Notes: generated by a model not told the origin, from the sequence alone. Counted from the stretch's first letter, positions 34,701 to 42,758 are shown. The stretch is 44,298 bases of DNA from an uncultured Saprospiraceae bacterium (GCA_937950315.1 CALFDU010000056.1:1-44298), one strand, 5' to 3'. Translations and numbers: made by a program.

Positions 34701-34880
34701 GTGCGCCTGTGCATCAGTCTGCTGGAGAATATGCCCGATACGTGCAGCCAATAACTGCGTTTTACCAGTTCCAGGACCAGCGACAACCATAACTGGGCCT
34801 TCTGTTTCCTCCACTGCCGCCTTTTGAGCAGGGTTCAACTTATCAAAGGCCTCTTTAAAATTTAGGTTATAGTCTATCAT
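31746..34880 (-). CDS. UvrD/Rep-type helicase fused to RecB-family nuclease with probable Fe-S cluster
   Basis: 1044 residues. The superfamily 1 helicase core runs from about 10 to 720: Walker A AGPGTGKT at 34-41, LIDEYQDTNGSQNELIYL (motif II), VVGDDDQSIFRFQGANM (motif III), a QNYRSG motif IV, NFITAHSAKGLEFSKVF (motif V) and RRLFFVAMTRAKDEL (motif VI). A C-terminal PD-(D/E)XK nuclease follows with AIHGTLHQL and VVDYKTGK. Four Cys (ITCPISFYY, then GCGEETCRWC) flank the nuclease in the AddB/Cas4 arrangement of a [4Fe-4S] cluster. A one-chain helicase-nuclease could process double-strand ends; whether it replaces or joins AddAB or RecBCD is unknown. It carries two 13-mer repeats. Confidence 0.92.
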   Translation of the reverse strand: MIDYNLNFKEAFDKLNPAQKAAVEETEGPVMVVAGPGTGKTQLLAARIGHILQQTDAQAHNILCMTFTDAGVIAMRKRLLSFIGPEAYNVNIYTYHSFCNMVIQDNLEVFGNYLELSKITDLEKVDAYQALIDAFANDHPLKKFKGDIYRGWEKYANLFRTMKAENWSAEIIDQAIKDERERLMDDPEMKYKRKYTSKKLGKTFEKGDVNIGKVEGKMKPFENLIACANEFENFQGILDKINRYDYEDMILWCLDKFTNNEELLLKYQERYSYFLIDEYQDTNGSQNELIYLLANYWDQPNLFVVGDDDQSIFRFQGANMDNILEFKNKFQPTIIVLEQNYRSGQWILDKSTELIQNNKERLANTEENINKNLIESRYDKSPGIISYTKYHNNVHEEKALINQLLKLRDQGYPLNEVAVIYRKHRNVENIIKYLEINDVPLNVKRKIDVLLMPAIQQLASMLGYISKERDKSYSADHMLFEMLHFSYFEITPREIAKISIRLGEERSEVINANKNRVGDEPKLYERKWRDVVADRTWLEKNGIKEIDAIMKFANCIENWIKDSANVTIQVLLEKILTDSTMLDDILAGPNSTFMLQVVNTFFEFIKSEATSNSRLDLKGFITILEKMKLNKLQIPFERIVHSNDGVNFITAHSAKGLEFSKVFMIRCEQENWVDKMNYNYQFKYPVTLVNSSSLSDVEDDRRLFFVAMTRAKDELHISYPSANEDGKEKERSIFVQELIDDEKDINNSALLDGEIVRYKAELLKFRQGKVQLIDHDLIDKVLENYVMSVTNLNKYITCPISFYYEVILRVPQARSTYLGYGNAIHGTLHQLFLDIENSPERMIPPLDLVHERYGKILDNFRQHFTDKEFDNHLILGKSVLADYYNENEKNWSTPRKYELEYKVRNVEHKGVPIKGDIDKIVHHDDHFYVVDYKTGKYKSEKFREPVNGKKAGDYWRQIVFYKLLIDADPKFNKAMSYGLIDFVEPQDGQYKFKKIEVSQFDYDHVTEELLTTYKAIQNHEFSEGCGEETCRWCNFVADHLNAGE

Positions 34881-34903
34881 AATTATAATTACGTGGAGAT
34901 ATG

Positions 34904-34911
34904 CAAAATTA
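34904..34911 (-). promoter_or_regulatory. Bacteroidota -7 element (TAATTTTG) for helicase
   Basis: Exact TAnnTTTG on the minus strand, 23 bases upstream of the helicase-nuclease start, in the 100-base divergent spacer with dcd. Confidence 0.45.
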
Positions 34912-34945
34912 CATCTATTGATAGCTATTAGGTAAAATCAATTGG

Positions 34946-34953
34946 TAAATTTG
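34946..34953 (+). promoter_or_regulatory. Bacteroidota -7 element (TAAATTTG) for dcd
   Basis: Exact TAnnTTTG, 27 bases upstream of the dcd start. Together with 34904-34911 it makes a divergent promoter pair. Confidence 0.45.
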
Positions 34954-34980
34954 CAGCTTTATTTATAGCAACCGAAAGAA

Positions 34981-35517
34981 ATGATTCTTACAGATAAAAA
35001 GATACTAGAGGCCATCGAGACGAAAGAAATCGTCATTGAGCCGTTTAACAGAGCCAAACTAGGAACCAACTCTTATGATGTGCACCTCAGTAAATTTTTG
35101 GCTGTATATGAAAATAGAGAACTAGACGCAAAGGTTCACAACACGATTAAAGAAATTGTTATCCCTGAAGAAGGATTTGTGATTCAACCAGGGACTTTAT
35201 ATCTCGGAGTAACAGAAGAATATACAGAAACGCACAACTCCGTTCCTTTTCTAGAAGGAAAATCAAGTATAGGAAGGCTAGGTATAGATATCCACGCAAC
35301 AGCAGGTAAAGGAGATGTGGGATTCTGCAACACTTGGACATTGGAAATTTCTTGTGTACAACCTGTAAGAATTTATGCAGGTATGCCAATCGGCCAATTG
35401 ATCTATTTTAAAGTAGAAGGTGATATTGAGAACTACTACAACAAAAAAGCCAACGCCAAGTACAACGCTCGAACGATCAAGCCAGTCGAGTCAATGATGT
35501 GGAAGAATAAATTTTAA
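34981..35517 (+). CDS. dcd: dCTP deaminase
   Basis: 178 residues of the dUTPase/dCTP deaminase fold. MILTDKKILEAIETKEIVIEPF opens it, followed by LGTNSYDVHLSKFLAVY, LEGKSSIGRLGIDIHATAGKGDVGF and WTLEISCVQPVRIYAGMPIGQLIYF, whose Glu is the family catalytic residue. It converts dCTP to dUTP, feeding dUMP to thymidylate synthesis. The trimeric enzyme acts in the cytosol. Monocistronic, divergent from the helicase-nuclease. Its 178-residue length is shorter than the 193 of E. coli Dcd; the C-terminal flexible region ends at MMWKNKF. Confidence 0.95.
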   Translation: MILTDKKILEAIETKEIVIEPFNRAKLGTNSYDVHLSKFLAVYENRELDAKVHNTIKEIVIPEEGFVIQPGTLYLGVTEEYTETHNSVPFLEGKSSIGRLGIDIHATAGKGDVGFCNTWTLEISCVQPVRIYAGMPIGQLIYFKVEGDIENYYNKKANAKYNARTIKPVESMMWKNKF

Positions 35518-35550
35518 ATTATACTGTCTCTGCGGCATTCAGACTTTCAC

Positions 35551-35580
35551 AAAAAAAAGAGGTACTCTATGAGATACCTC
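35551..35580 (-). terminator. Intrinsic terminator of the ddl-PASTA-rhodanese operon
   Basis: GAGGTA (35559-35564), bulged C, TCT, loop ATG, AGA, TACCTC (35575-35580). Eight A at 35551-35558 give a U-tract on the minus strand. Confidence 0.75.
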
Positions 35581-35643
35581 CTGCTTTCGCTGTTAATGTT
35601 TATTATTACTCTTTAGACAGTAGTCATATAAAGAAGTAACTAT

Positions 35644-35949
35644 TTATTTTTCAATTTTCGCTCTGTAATCTAAAATCCCCCCTAAAACGTTTCTCACATT
35701 TTTAAATCCAGCTTGAACTAAAAACTGTTTTGCAGTTCCTGATCTAGCACCTGATCTACAATGAATAATTATTTCTGTGGCGTTCAAGTCCTTAAGTTCT
35801 TGAATCTTGGATGGAATTTCTCCTAGTGGAATGTTTACAGCACCTAGGTTGTCCTCAGCATATTCATAGGTTTCTCTTACGTCGATGAAGTAAAAATCTT
35901 CACCGGCATCCATTTTTTCTTTTAATTGTGTTACGTTGATGTCTTCCAT
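35644..35949 (-). CDS. Rhodanese-like domain protein
   Basis: 101 residues forming one rhodanese domain: DFYFIDVRETYEYAEDNLGAVNIPLGEIPSK and the active-site loop HCRSGARSG with the catalytic Cys, then KNVRNVLGGILDY. It could carry sulfane sulfur; single-domain forms like this are common in Bacteroidota and their acceptors are unknown. Its ATG overlaps the TAA of the PASTA gene by one base, making it the third and last gene of the operon, followed by a terminator. No link between sulfur transfer and the Ddl/PASTA genes is apparent beyond co-transcription. Confidence 0.9.
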   Translation of the reverse strand: MEDINVTQLKEKMDAGEDFYFIDVRETYEYAEDNLGAVNIPLGEIPSKIQELKDLNATEIIIHCRSGARSGTAKQFLVQAGFKNVRNVLGGILDYRAKIEK

Positions 35950-36740
35950 TATTCAGGGCAATCTTTAGGTTTAGTGTTTGAAATAGTAATATCTATGCTT
36001 GTATTCATTTCAATTTTTCCACCAGGTGAATATGGCGGGTATTGCGAAATAATCCAAGCTGTTGCTTGATTAACCGCTCCACCACCTTCAGTGGTAATTT
36101 TTCCAATTCGAAGAGAATTGGACATCATAAATTCTGCTGTACTTAATTGATTACAACGTAGATTAGGGATATCAGTCATTCCTCCTTGAGTTTTACTAAG
36201 TACGAAAGAAAGTTTGCCTCCTCTAGGTACAGTAACACCAGATCCTTTGATATTTTTTCCAATGATCTGCTTGTCACCTTGCCACACTTCCAATATATAA
36301 TCTGCTTCTCCCGTATCAAATTTATAACTTTTGATCTCTGTCTCGATGTCAAGGTAACCCAACTCTTGTTTTTTACTTGCGTACTCTTCACCATAAAGAG
36401 CAGGAAGGTCATCAAGGCTAAGTAGGTCTGCATTAAACTTTGCAGTGGTTACATAGACAGTTCTATTTTCTTTCACTTTAGAATAAGCAACAGGAACCTG
36501 ATTTAAGATTTCTCCACCTCTGATTCCTACTCGGTGTACAGAATCTTTTATGATTAACTGAAAGGTTTTATCTTCTGCATCTTTTTTTGCTGTATCGTAG
36601 TTGATACCAACATAATCTGGTAACTCTATCTGTTGTCCATGATTGGTATATGACTTAAGCCAAAACAGTATCCCGATGATGACCAAGGCTACAACCAAAG
36701 CCATCAAAAAAAGATTGATTAAAAATTTCTTTATCGTCAA
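35949..36740 (-). CDS. PASTA-domain membrane protein
   Basis: 263 residues: a single N-terminal membrane segment (about 8-28), then PASTA-type modules outside the membrane. PDYVGINYDTAKKDAEDKTFQL (about 40-100), a middle region with YGEEYASKKQELGYL (about 113-180) and DIPNLRCNQLSTAEFMMSNSL (190-258) each begin like PASTA (P..G....A...L). PASTA domains bind uncrosslinked peptidoglycan stems, and in Bacteroidota such stand-alone proteins commonly neighbour ddl. It lies 12 bases downstream of the ligase gene, linking recognition of muropeptides to D-Ala-D-Ala synthesis (inference). Confidence 0.88.
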   Translation of the reverse strand: MTIKKFLINLFLMALVVALVIIGILFWLKSYTNHGQQIELPDYVGINYDTAKKDAEDKTFQLIIKDSVHRVGIRGGEILNQVPVAYSKVKENRTVYVTTAKFNADLLSLDDLPALYGEEYASKKQELGYLDIETEIKSYKFDTGEADYILEVWQGDKQIIGKNIKGSGVTVPRGGKLSFVLSKTQGGMTDIPNLRCNQLSTAEFMMSNSLRIGKITTEGGGAVNQATAWIISQYPPYSPGGKIEMNTSIDITISNTKPKDCPE

Positions 36741-36752
36741 GGTATAATATTT

Positions 36753-39422
36753 TTATACTAAATGTTTCTTCATTTTATTCCCCTCTGCAAAGTTCAAAAT
36801 TTCATCAATAAACTCGTATGGTTTGTAGCCATTGATGGCACATTGATGAAATATGCAAGTGGCAGGTGTCATCCCTGGAAGTGAGTTGGCTTCGATGATG
36901 ATTGTTTCTACTTTCCCATCTTTATAAACTCTCACAAAAGCATCAATCCGCGCATATCCCGTAATCCCCAATATCTCCGCCGCACGTTGCAAATCTCCCT
37001 TTACCTTGGCTGCAATCTCCTCATAACTAAGCCCTTCTGTTTTAAACCTCGCAGGTGTAATGTTCTGCCCCTGTCCCGCTAAAAACTTTTCTTCCAAACT
37101 TAAGATATCACCCGAAGATAACGCTTCCGACGGTTCAAAAAGTTCATAGCTAACTTCATTGTCTTTCAGATGCGTCAACAATCCTCCTGTGATTTCCATA
37201 AACTGCTCTGCTCCATTGGCTTGTATCAGCTCCTCTATCAACACAAATTCCTTGAAAGGAAACTCTTCGTTGTATTTAAGATTCAATGCATCTCTCCAAG
37301 ATTGGTCACTCTCGTCTTCTCGAAAGATACCTTTCAGATAATTATCAAGGTATGATTCATTTTTAATAATACATACTGCCGACGAACAACCATCATCCAC
37401 TGGCTTCATGATAAAAGGATAGTCAAATTCTTGAAGAATTTCTTCCTTCACCGCTGCGGCATCACTTGCGTAAGCATTCTTATATATTAGGTGTTGCTTG
37501 GCAACAGTAAAACCATTTTCTTTCAATAACTGCAAGGTCTTATACTTGTCTATGGTAATGGTAGAACTAGATGGTTGCGAGCCATTGAATGGAATATTGT
37601 GTTCCTTTAATTTGGCTTGTAGAGTTCCATCCTCGCCTGGACGCCCATGCAATGCGATAAACACAGAGTCAACCATTTGCGAAAGCGATTTTAAATCAAT
37701 CTCTAGTGGTTCCTCAATCGATCCAGACCCAACATACTTGTCTAATATATCGCGGTGATTGATTCTCAGTTTTTCAACCAAAGGATGCATTTTGTAATTC
37801 TTGATCTTATCTCTGATATCATCAGCATTGTCTTTCAACACCAAGTTGATTGGAATCTGATACAGTTCAAAATCATTGGCATCACCCAACAAAAACATTG
37901 GTAACGGATCATACTTTTCTGAGCTTGCTAATTTTTCATAGATGTTTCTTCCACTCTCCACGGAGATATGTCTTTCTGATGAGTAACCACCGAAAATAAC
38001 TCCTACTTTTTTCTTCTGCTTTCCTTCTTTATGTTTGTTTTGATAATACTCATCCATATGTTTGATGAGTGGCATCATTTTTTCAGCAGGCATGCCATCA
38101 CTAAGTCGTTCTTGTAAGGACATCCTTACAATGTAACTCAAAAATTGAGATGGGTTTAATCCCAACTCCGCAGCTTGATGAAAGAAGAAAGAGGATGGCA
38201 TCATCCCCGATGTTGTATTTGGATCATTTAGGAAAATCTTTTTCTCTGCAGTATAGAACCCATCGATCCTTGCATAGGTATCAAATCTAAACAACTCAAA
38301 CAACCGGATGCATTCTTTCTGAATGTCTTCTATTTCTGAAACCGATAAATCTATCGGTGTCAATTTTCTACTAAGGCCTGGAAGATACTTGGATCTGTAA
38401 TCGTATACCTCCTGTCCCTTGATAATCTCAGTTGGAGGTAGCGCTGCACATGTACCATCTTCTTTGCGCATCACAATACAAGAAAATTCTCTCCCGTCAA
38501 TAAATGCCTCAATCAAAACTTCATTCTCTGTCTGCTCAGCCTTTAATATTATACTATCTTTTTCATCCAATAAGTCATCGATATGATCGTACAACTGATC
38601 AGGATGATGGATGATTTTTCCTTCTAGGTAGAGAGGGAATCCGAGCCCTTCTTTTATGTCTCCTAATCTGGTAGTGATTTTTACTTTTTCGTCATCCGAG
38701 GCGTTCTTCCACTCTGATTTAGACAATGTATATTCAAAGAATCCGAGATTGATCGCTTGCGCAAATTTTTGAGAATCTGCTTCATTAACAATCGATACTC
38801 CGATCGAAGACCCTTGATTGGCTGGACGCACAACCAAAGGAAAACCAATTTCTATTTTTGCTTTTTCAAGGCAAGCCTGCTGATCTTTCCATTCTTCTTT
38901 GGTAATCACAAAAGAATTGGGAACATCATAGTCTGCCATTTTCATCCATTCTTTCTGGATCGATTTATTGATGCCTAAAGCAGATGGAAAAATCCCACTA
39001 CCTGTGTATGGGACTTTTAAGAACTCCAACAAACCTTGCAACTGCCCATCCTCACCTCCACTTCCGTGTAATGCTAAGAAAGCTACATCGATCAATGCTG
39101 GAATATCTTCTAAGATGATGCGTTGACCCACCGAGTTTATCAAATCTTTTGAATCCGCTTCTGGAATACTTTCTAGGTAGATCTGGAAACCATGTTTGCT
39201 TTTTGGAATTTTGTGAATGGGTGGATAGAAATCTCGGATCGTACCTTTATAAATATATTCCCAATCCAGTACAGCCAACTGATGTGTGCTATCAACAAAA
39301 ATAGGGATGGCATCAAAAATACCTTTGTCTAAGTTGTCATAGACAGTCCTTCCTCCGGCAAAAGAGATTTCACGCTCGCGAGAAGAGCCCCCAAAAAATA
39401 TACCTACCTTAATTTTGCTCAT
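36753..39422 (-). CDS. ddl: Tandem double D-Ala-D-Ala ligase-like ATP-grasp protein
   Basis: 889 residues, more than twice the usual 310-370. Two full Ddl-like units are fused. The first, residues about 1-460, has IFFGGSSREREISFAGG, FLALHGSGGEDGQLQGLLEF, VVRPANQGSSIGVSIV, LIEAFIDGREFSCIV and YDYRSKYLPG, ending FLNDPNTTSGMM. The second, about 468-889, has VIFGGYSSERHISVESG, FIALHGRPGEDGTLQAKL, IMKPVDDGCSSAVCIIK and IIIEANSLPGMTPATC. The first lacks the acidic residue of the metal ENxN site (Asp instead of Glu) and the ATP Lys of KP (Arg); the second has an altered GSS loop and no YDYxxKY. It is cytosolic and first in the operon with PASTA. It contains two 13-mer copies. Confidence 0.9.
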   Translation of the reverse strand: MSKIKVGIFFGGSSREREISFAGGRTVYDNLDKGIFDAIPIFVDSTHQLAVLDWEYIYKGTIRDFYPPIHKIPKSKHGFQIYLESIPEADSKDLINSVGQRIILEDIPALIDVAFLALHGSGGEDGQLQGLLEFLKVPYTGSGIFPSALGINKSIQKEWMKMADYDVPNSFVITKEEWKDQQACLEKAKIEIGFPLVVRPANQGSSIGVSIVNEADSQKFAQAINLGFFEYTLSKSEWKNASDDEKVKITTRLGDIKEGLGFPLYLEGKIIHHPDQLYDHIDDLLDEKDSIILKAEQTENEVLIEAFIDGREFSCIVMRKEDGTCAALPPTEIIKGQEVYDYRSKYLPGLSRKLTPIDLSVSEIEDIQKECIRLFELFRFDTYARIDGFYTAEKKIFLNDPNTTSGMMPSSFFFHQAAELGLNPSQFLSYIVRMSLQERLSDGMPAEKMMPLIKHMDEYYQNKHKEGKQKKKVGVIFGGYSSERHISVESGRNIYEKLASSEKYDPLPMFLLGDANDFELYQIPINLVLKDNADDIRDKIKNYKMHPLVEKLRINHRDILDKYVGSGSIEEPLEIDLKSLSQMVDSVFIALHGRPGEDGTLQAKLKEHNIPFNGSQPSSSTITIDKYKTLQLLKENGFTVAKQHLIYKNAYASDAAAVKEEILQEFDYPFIMKPVDDGCSSAVCIIKNESYLDNYLKGIFREDESDQSWRDALNLKYNEEFPFKEFVLIEELIQANGAEQFMEITGGLLTHLKDNEVSYELFEPSEALSSGDILSLEEKFLAGQGQNITPARFKTEGLSYEEIAAKVKGDLQRAAEILGITGYARIDAFVRVYKDGKVETIIIEANSLPGMTPATCIFHQCAINGYKPYEFIDEILNFAEGNKMKKHLV

Positions 39423-39534
39423 CGTAATACTAAAGATACCTTGCAGTAATTAATGCTTGTTAGATCACAAGTCAGGCTGGAAATCATATGCAAGATATTA
39501 ATAATCAATGTAAAATAGCAATACGCAGCTGTAT

Positions 39535-40824
39535 ATGAATAAAGAAATACTGAGGCTCGCAATCCCCAATATTCTCAGTAATATCTCAATTCCTCTGCTT
39601 TCTACTGTAGATACTGTATTAATGGGCAGTTTATCTGCTGCGCATCTCGGCGCAGTGGGCATTGGAGGCATGATTTTTAACTTCATTTACTGGAATTTTG
39701 GGTTTTTGAGGATGGGTACGACAGGAATGACGGCTCAAGCTTTTGGTGCAAAAGACCAAGAAGAACAAATCCATGTATTTTTAAGGGCTGGACTGATTGC
39801 TTTGATCACCGCAATTTTGATCATTTTATTGATGCGTCCCATCGAAGAGATGTCATTATTGGCCTTTAATATGGAAGGAAATCAAGCAAATTTGGTAAGC
39901 GAATATTTCAGAATTCGGATATGGGCGGCACCTGCCTCCTTGATCATTTTTGTGATGACTGGATGGTTTTTTGGAATGCAGAATGCTATTTTTCCATTGA
40001 TTATTACCGTTACCGTAAATGTGGCCAATATGCTAGCAAGCATCTATTTGGTTAAAAATCAAGGAATGGGTATCCAAGGAGTGGCGCTTGGAACAGTGAT
40101 AGCCCAATATTTAGGTATGTTGATTGCCGTCGGTTTGTTCTTATCTAAATACTTCTCGTTACGAGAATTCATTACCCAAAAATGGAAACAGCGCAAAAGC
40201 TTTGGTCGGTTTTTGAAAATTAACCGAGATATATTTTTGCGTACTGTCTGCTTGACCTTTGCGTTTGGGTTTTTCTATAGTAAAAGTGCTGAAGCTGGGG
40301 AAGTAGTCTTGGCCATCAATGTAGTGCTGCAGCAATTTCTAAATTGGATGTCCTATGGAATAGATGGATTTGGGTATGCTGCTGAAAGTATGGTTGGAAA
40401 ATATCATGGGGCAGAGGATCGAAAGAAAACTCTTGACTCAATCAAACTTGCTTTTAAATGGGGTTTTATATTTGCATTGTTATTTAGTTTATATTTTCTA
40501 TTTGACTACATCAATATCATACACCTGTTTACGGATCAGGAAAATGTCATTTCTGCATCCATGGAATTTAAGTGGTGGATGGTGGCTTTCCCAATCATCG
40601 CATTTTCCTGTTATATCTGGGATGGAGTTTTTGTTGGATTGACTGCTTCCGTTTCTATGCGAAACACTATGTTGGCGGCGTTAGCAATTTATCTTCTTGC
40701 CTATTACGTTTTACTACCTTACAGTGGAGACAAAGCGATTTGGATTGCCTTGATGGTATTCTTATTTGCCAGAGGTGTTTTTCAGGGAGGAGTTTTTTGG
40801 AAGCAAGGATTAACAATCAGGTGA
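39535..40824 (+). CDS. MATE-family (DinF-like) efflux transporter
   Basis: 429 residues with about twelve membrane segments. MATE features include the first segment IPNILSNISIPLLSTVDTVLMGSLSAAHLGAVGIGG and MGTTGMTAQAFGAKDQEEQI, and the second-half equivalents VVLAINVVLQQFLNWMSYGIDGFGYAAESMVGKYHG and VFVGLTASVSMRNTM. DinF-type MATEs export toxic organic cations or act in the DNA-damage and oxidative response, usually with Na+ or H+ antiport. The substrate is unknown. Monocistronic, divergent from the ddl operon. Confidence 0.93.
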   Translation: MNKEILRLAIPNILSNISIPLLSTVDTVLMGSLSAAHLGAVGIGGMIFNFIYWNFGFLRMGTTGMTAQAFGAKDQEEQIHVFLRAGLIALITAILIILLMRPIEEMSLLAFNMEGNQANLVSEYFRIRIWAAPASLIIFVMTGWFFGMQNAIFPLIITVTVNVANMLASIYLVKNQGMGIQGVALGTVIAQYLGMLIAVGLFLSKYFSLREFITQKWKQRKSFGRFLKINRDIFLRTVCLTFAFGFFYSKSAEAGEVVLAINVVLQQFLNWMSYGIDGFGYAAESMVGKYHGAEDRKKTLDSIKLAFKWGFIFALLFSLYFLFDYINIIHLFTDQENVISASMEFKWWMVAFPIIAFSCYIWDGVFVGLTASVSMRNTMLAALAIYLLAYYVLLPYSGDKAIWIALMVFLFARGVFQGGVFWKQGLTIR

Positions 40825-40878
40825 AGTAAAGCCAACTACAGAAACCCTGCAGCCAGCCTTATCTATCACCCTAAAAAC

Positions 40879-42336
40879 TTACTTTTCATCTTTAAGAGTC
40901 TCAATGTCTGCTCTCAATTCTTCTATTAGTACTTGTTGTTCTTGAAGTGCTTTGGTCAGTATTGGAATCATCTCAATACTGCTCATTCCAAGAATATTTA
41001 ATTCTTCCTCTGTTACTTCTCCTGTTTCTTGATTTACTCCAGTTTCATAAACATGTCTTTCTTCTTCAACAAGTGTTGGGAAAAGTGACTGTACATTTTG
41101 TGCAATAAATCCAACTTGAGGGCCCTTTGCCAAATTTGCATAGGAGTATGTCTCACGATCAAACTCATAAGTCTTTGTCTCCAACTGCATAACACGATCA
41201 AGCACTGGTTCTAAATCCTGAATATTCTTTTTCAATCTTTCATCAGATGGTGCCTTAAGTGTACCCGTATACCAAATGTCACCTGCACCATAAAGTGCCC
41301 AGAAATTATCTGGTGTAGTAGAAGCAAAACCTCTTACTCCATATGAATTTCCTGTTCCTGTGCTTCCACCGATGACTCCATTCAACCCATATTTTGTTTG
41401 GGCACCGTTACTTTGGGCAATTGCATACATTCCATAAGCTGTTCCACTAGCATCATTCACTGAATAGGTTCCATACAAGTCATTGTCTGTAAAAATCCCC
41501 AAACGACGATTTACATTTGTGCCCCCATTAATACCGACTTCCCCAGCAGTTTTATTAATTCTCATTCTTTCATTAACTCCATTGGTCCAGAATGCAAGTT
41601 CATTGGCACTTTGTATAACCAAAGAATTATCGTCACTCACATCATCGAAAACATAATGAGCACCGCCATCATTTGACAGAAAGAGGCCTCTTGCATCACC
41701 GGTTCCATCTCCTTCAACTCTAAATCCATTTGTACCTGAAAATTGTAAATGTAACTTTTGTGTTGGAGAGCTAGTACCGACACCTAGTCCGTCATCACTT
41801 TCATTATAAATCACCTTAGGATCGCCATTATAATAAAAACCAAACCTATGGTCATCTGTGGATCCTAAATTCCCTGCCAATGACCACCTATCTGAAGTAC
41901 TTGTATTGGTGAAGAATAATCTACTAAAATCATTGTCTTCGATTTCTCTCAAATTTAAACTAGGTTGTGTGGTTGATGAATTTCCGTTAAACAGTCCTCT
42001 TCCTTGCACCAATAATTCTTGATTATCTTCGCTATAAAGAACCCTAGCACTACCATTATAATACCAACCAATTCTTTGGTTAGAGCTAGCAAGATGGGCT
42101 CTTAATGCCCAGTTGTCAGTGGAATTAAGTTCATGCTCCATTTGAAATCTGGTTGAGCCTTCTGGTTCTGTTCCTAGTTCAATGAGTCTAATATGTGGAA
42201 CATTTGTTGTTGAGTTTAATCTCATTTCTGTTTGACCTTCTATGTCAGCATTGATTTGTGCTTTAATATCTGTTGTTGCAAACAAAACGATTACTGACAG
42301 TAAAAGGCAATTTTTAAATATTCGGAATTTTTCCAT
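40879..42336 (-). CDS. Secreted protein with S74 intramolecular-chaperone (tail-fibre type) domain
   Basis: 485 residues with a signal peptide (MEKFRIFKNCLLLSVIVLFATTDIKAQ). The middle (about 30-360) is beta-rich and repetitive, with recurring NWALRAHLAS, RWSLAGNLGS, GWYYNGSARVLYSED and RFGFYYNGDPKVIYNESDD. The C-terminus is a peptidase S74 chaperone: SDERLKKNIQDLEPVLDRVM with the Ser/Lys dyad (about 363-370), then VGFIAQNVQSLFPTLVEE, SIEMIPILTKALQEQQ and a coiled coil. In phage tailspikes this domain trimerises the protein and then cleaves itself off. No phage gene is nearby and the protein is exported, so it is likely a surface trimer of the host rather than a prophage remnant. Confidence 0.88.
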   Translation of the reverse strand: MEKFRIFKNCLLLSVIVLFATTDIKAQINADIEGQTEMRLNSTTNVPHIRLIELGTEPEGSTRFQMEHELNSTDNWALRAHLASSNQRIGWYYNGSARVLYSEDNQELLVQGRGLFNGNSSTTQPSLNLREIEDNDFSRLFFTNTSTSDRWSLAGNLGSTDDHRFGFYYNGDPKVIYNESDDGLGVGTSSPTQKLHLQFSGTNGFRVEGDGTGDARGLFLSNDGGAHYVFDDVSDDNSLVIQSANELAFWTNGVNERMRINKTAGEVGINGGTNVNRRLGIFTDNDLYGTYSVNDASGTAYGMYAIAQSNGAQTKYGLNGVIGGSTGTGNSYGVRGFASTTPDNFWALYGAGDIWYTGTLKAPSDERLKKNIQDLEPVLDRVMQLETKTYEFDRETYSYANLAKGPQVGFIAQNVQSLFPTLVEEERHVYETGVNQETGEVTEEELNILGMSSIEMIPILTKALQEQQVLIEELRADIETLKDEK

Positions 42337-42758
42337 GGTTATTGTTTTTATAGATCTATTGAATTCTAAATTTTGAATAACTAAGTTGGATCATGAAATC
42401 CAAGAATTAAAAATTGCAGATATTTAAATTCAGATAGAGGGTGAATTTCATCATTTATGATTAGTGCCAAATGATATATTTTCAAACATTTGGAAAAAAT
42501 TAACAATAAAGAAAGTATCATGAAGGACCTTCTTGTAGAAATTAATAGATAAAAAAAGCTAGCCACAGGGAATCTGCAGCTAGCACTCTTTAAGCATCAA
42601 ATGAAAAAACTTAATTTTGGTTTACATGTGGAAGTTTTTGGAAGTAAATTGGCTAGTCTTTGTATTCAGTGTGAAAACGACAAATACAACTAAAATGCAT
42701 AAGCAACTTTCTGTTTTGAGCTACCTTATTGCTTGGAAAACAAAACTCAATATCAACT
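42337..42758. other. 422-base intergenic region without a recognised gene
   Basis: Both flanking genes are on the minus strand. Short frames on either strand lack any signal or domain. The one structured element is the hairpin at 42551-42584; the rest is AT-rich and holds nothing I recognise. Confidence 0.7.
42551..42584 (-). terminator. Probable intrinsic terminator of the beta-barrel gene
   Basis: GCTAGC (42558-42563) and GCTAGC (42579-42584) pair with an inner CAG/CTG. A run of A on the left gives a U-tract on the minus strand, 175 bases beyond the stop of the gene at 42759. Confidence 0.65.

Noticed and set aside
40879-42336. Tail-fibre-like protein as evidence of a prophage
   Set aside because: It has a signal peptide and no capsid, tail, integrase or lysis gene nearby.
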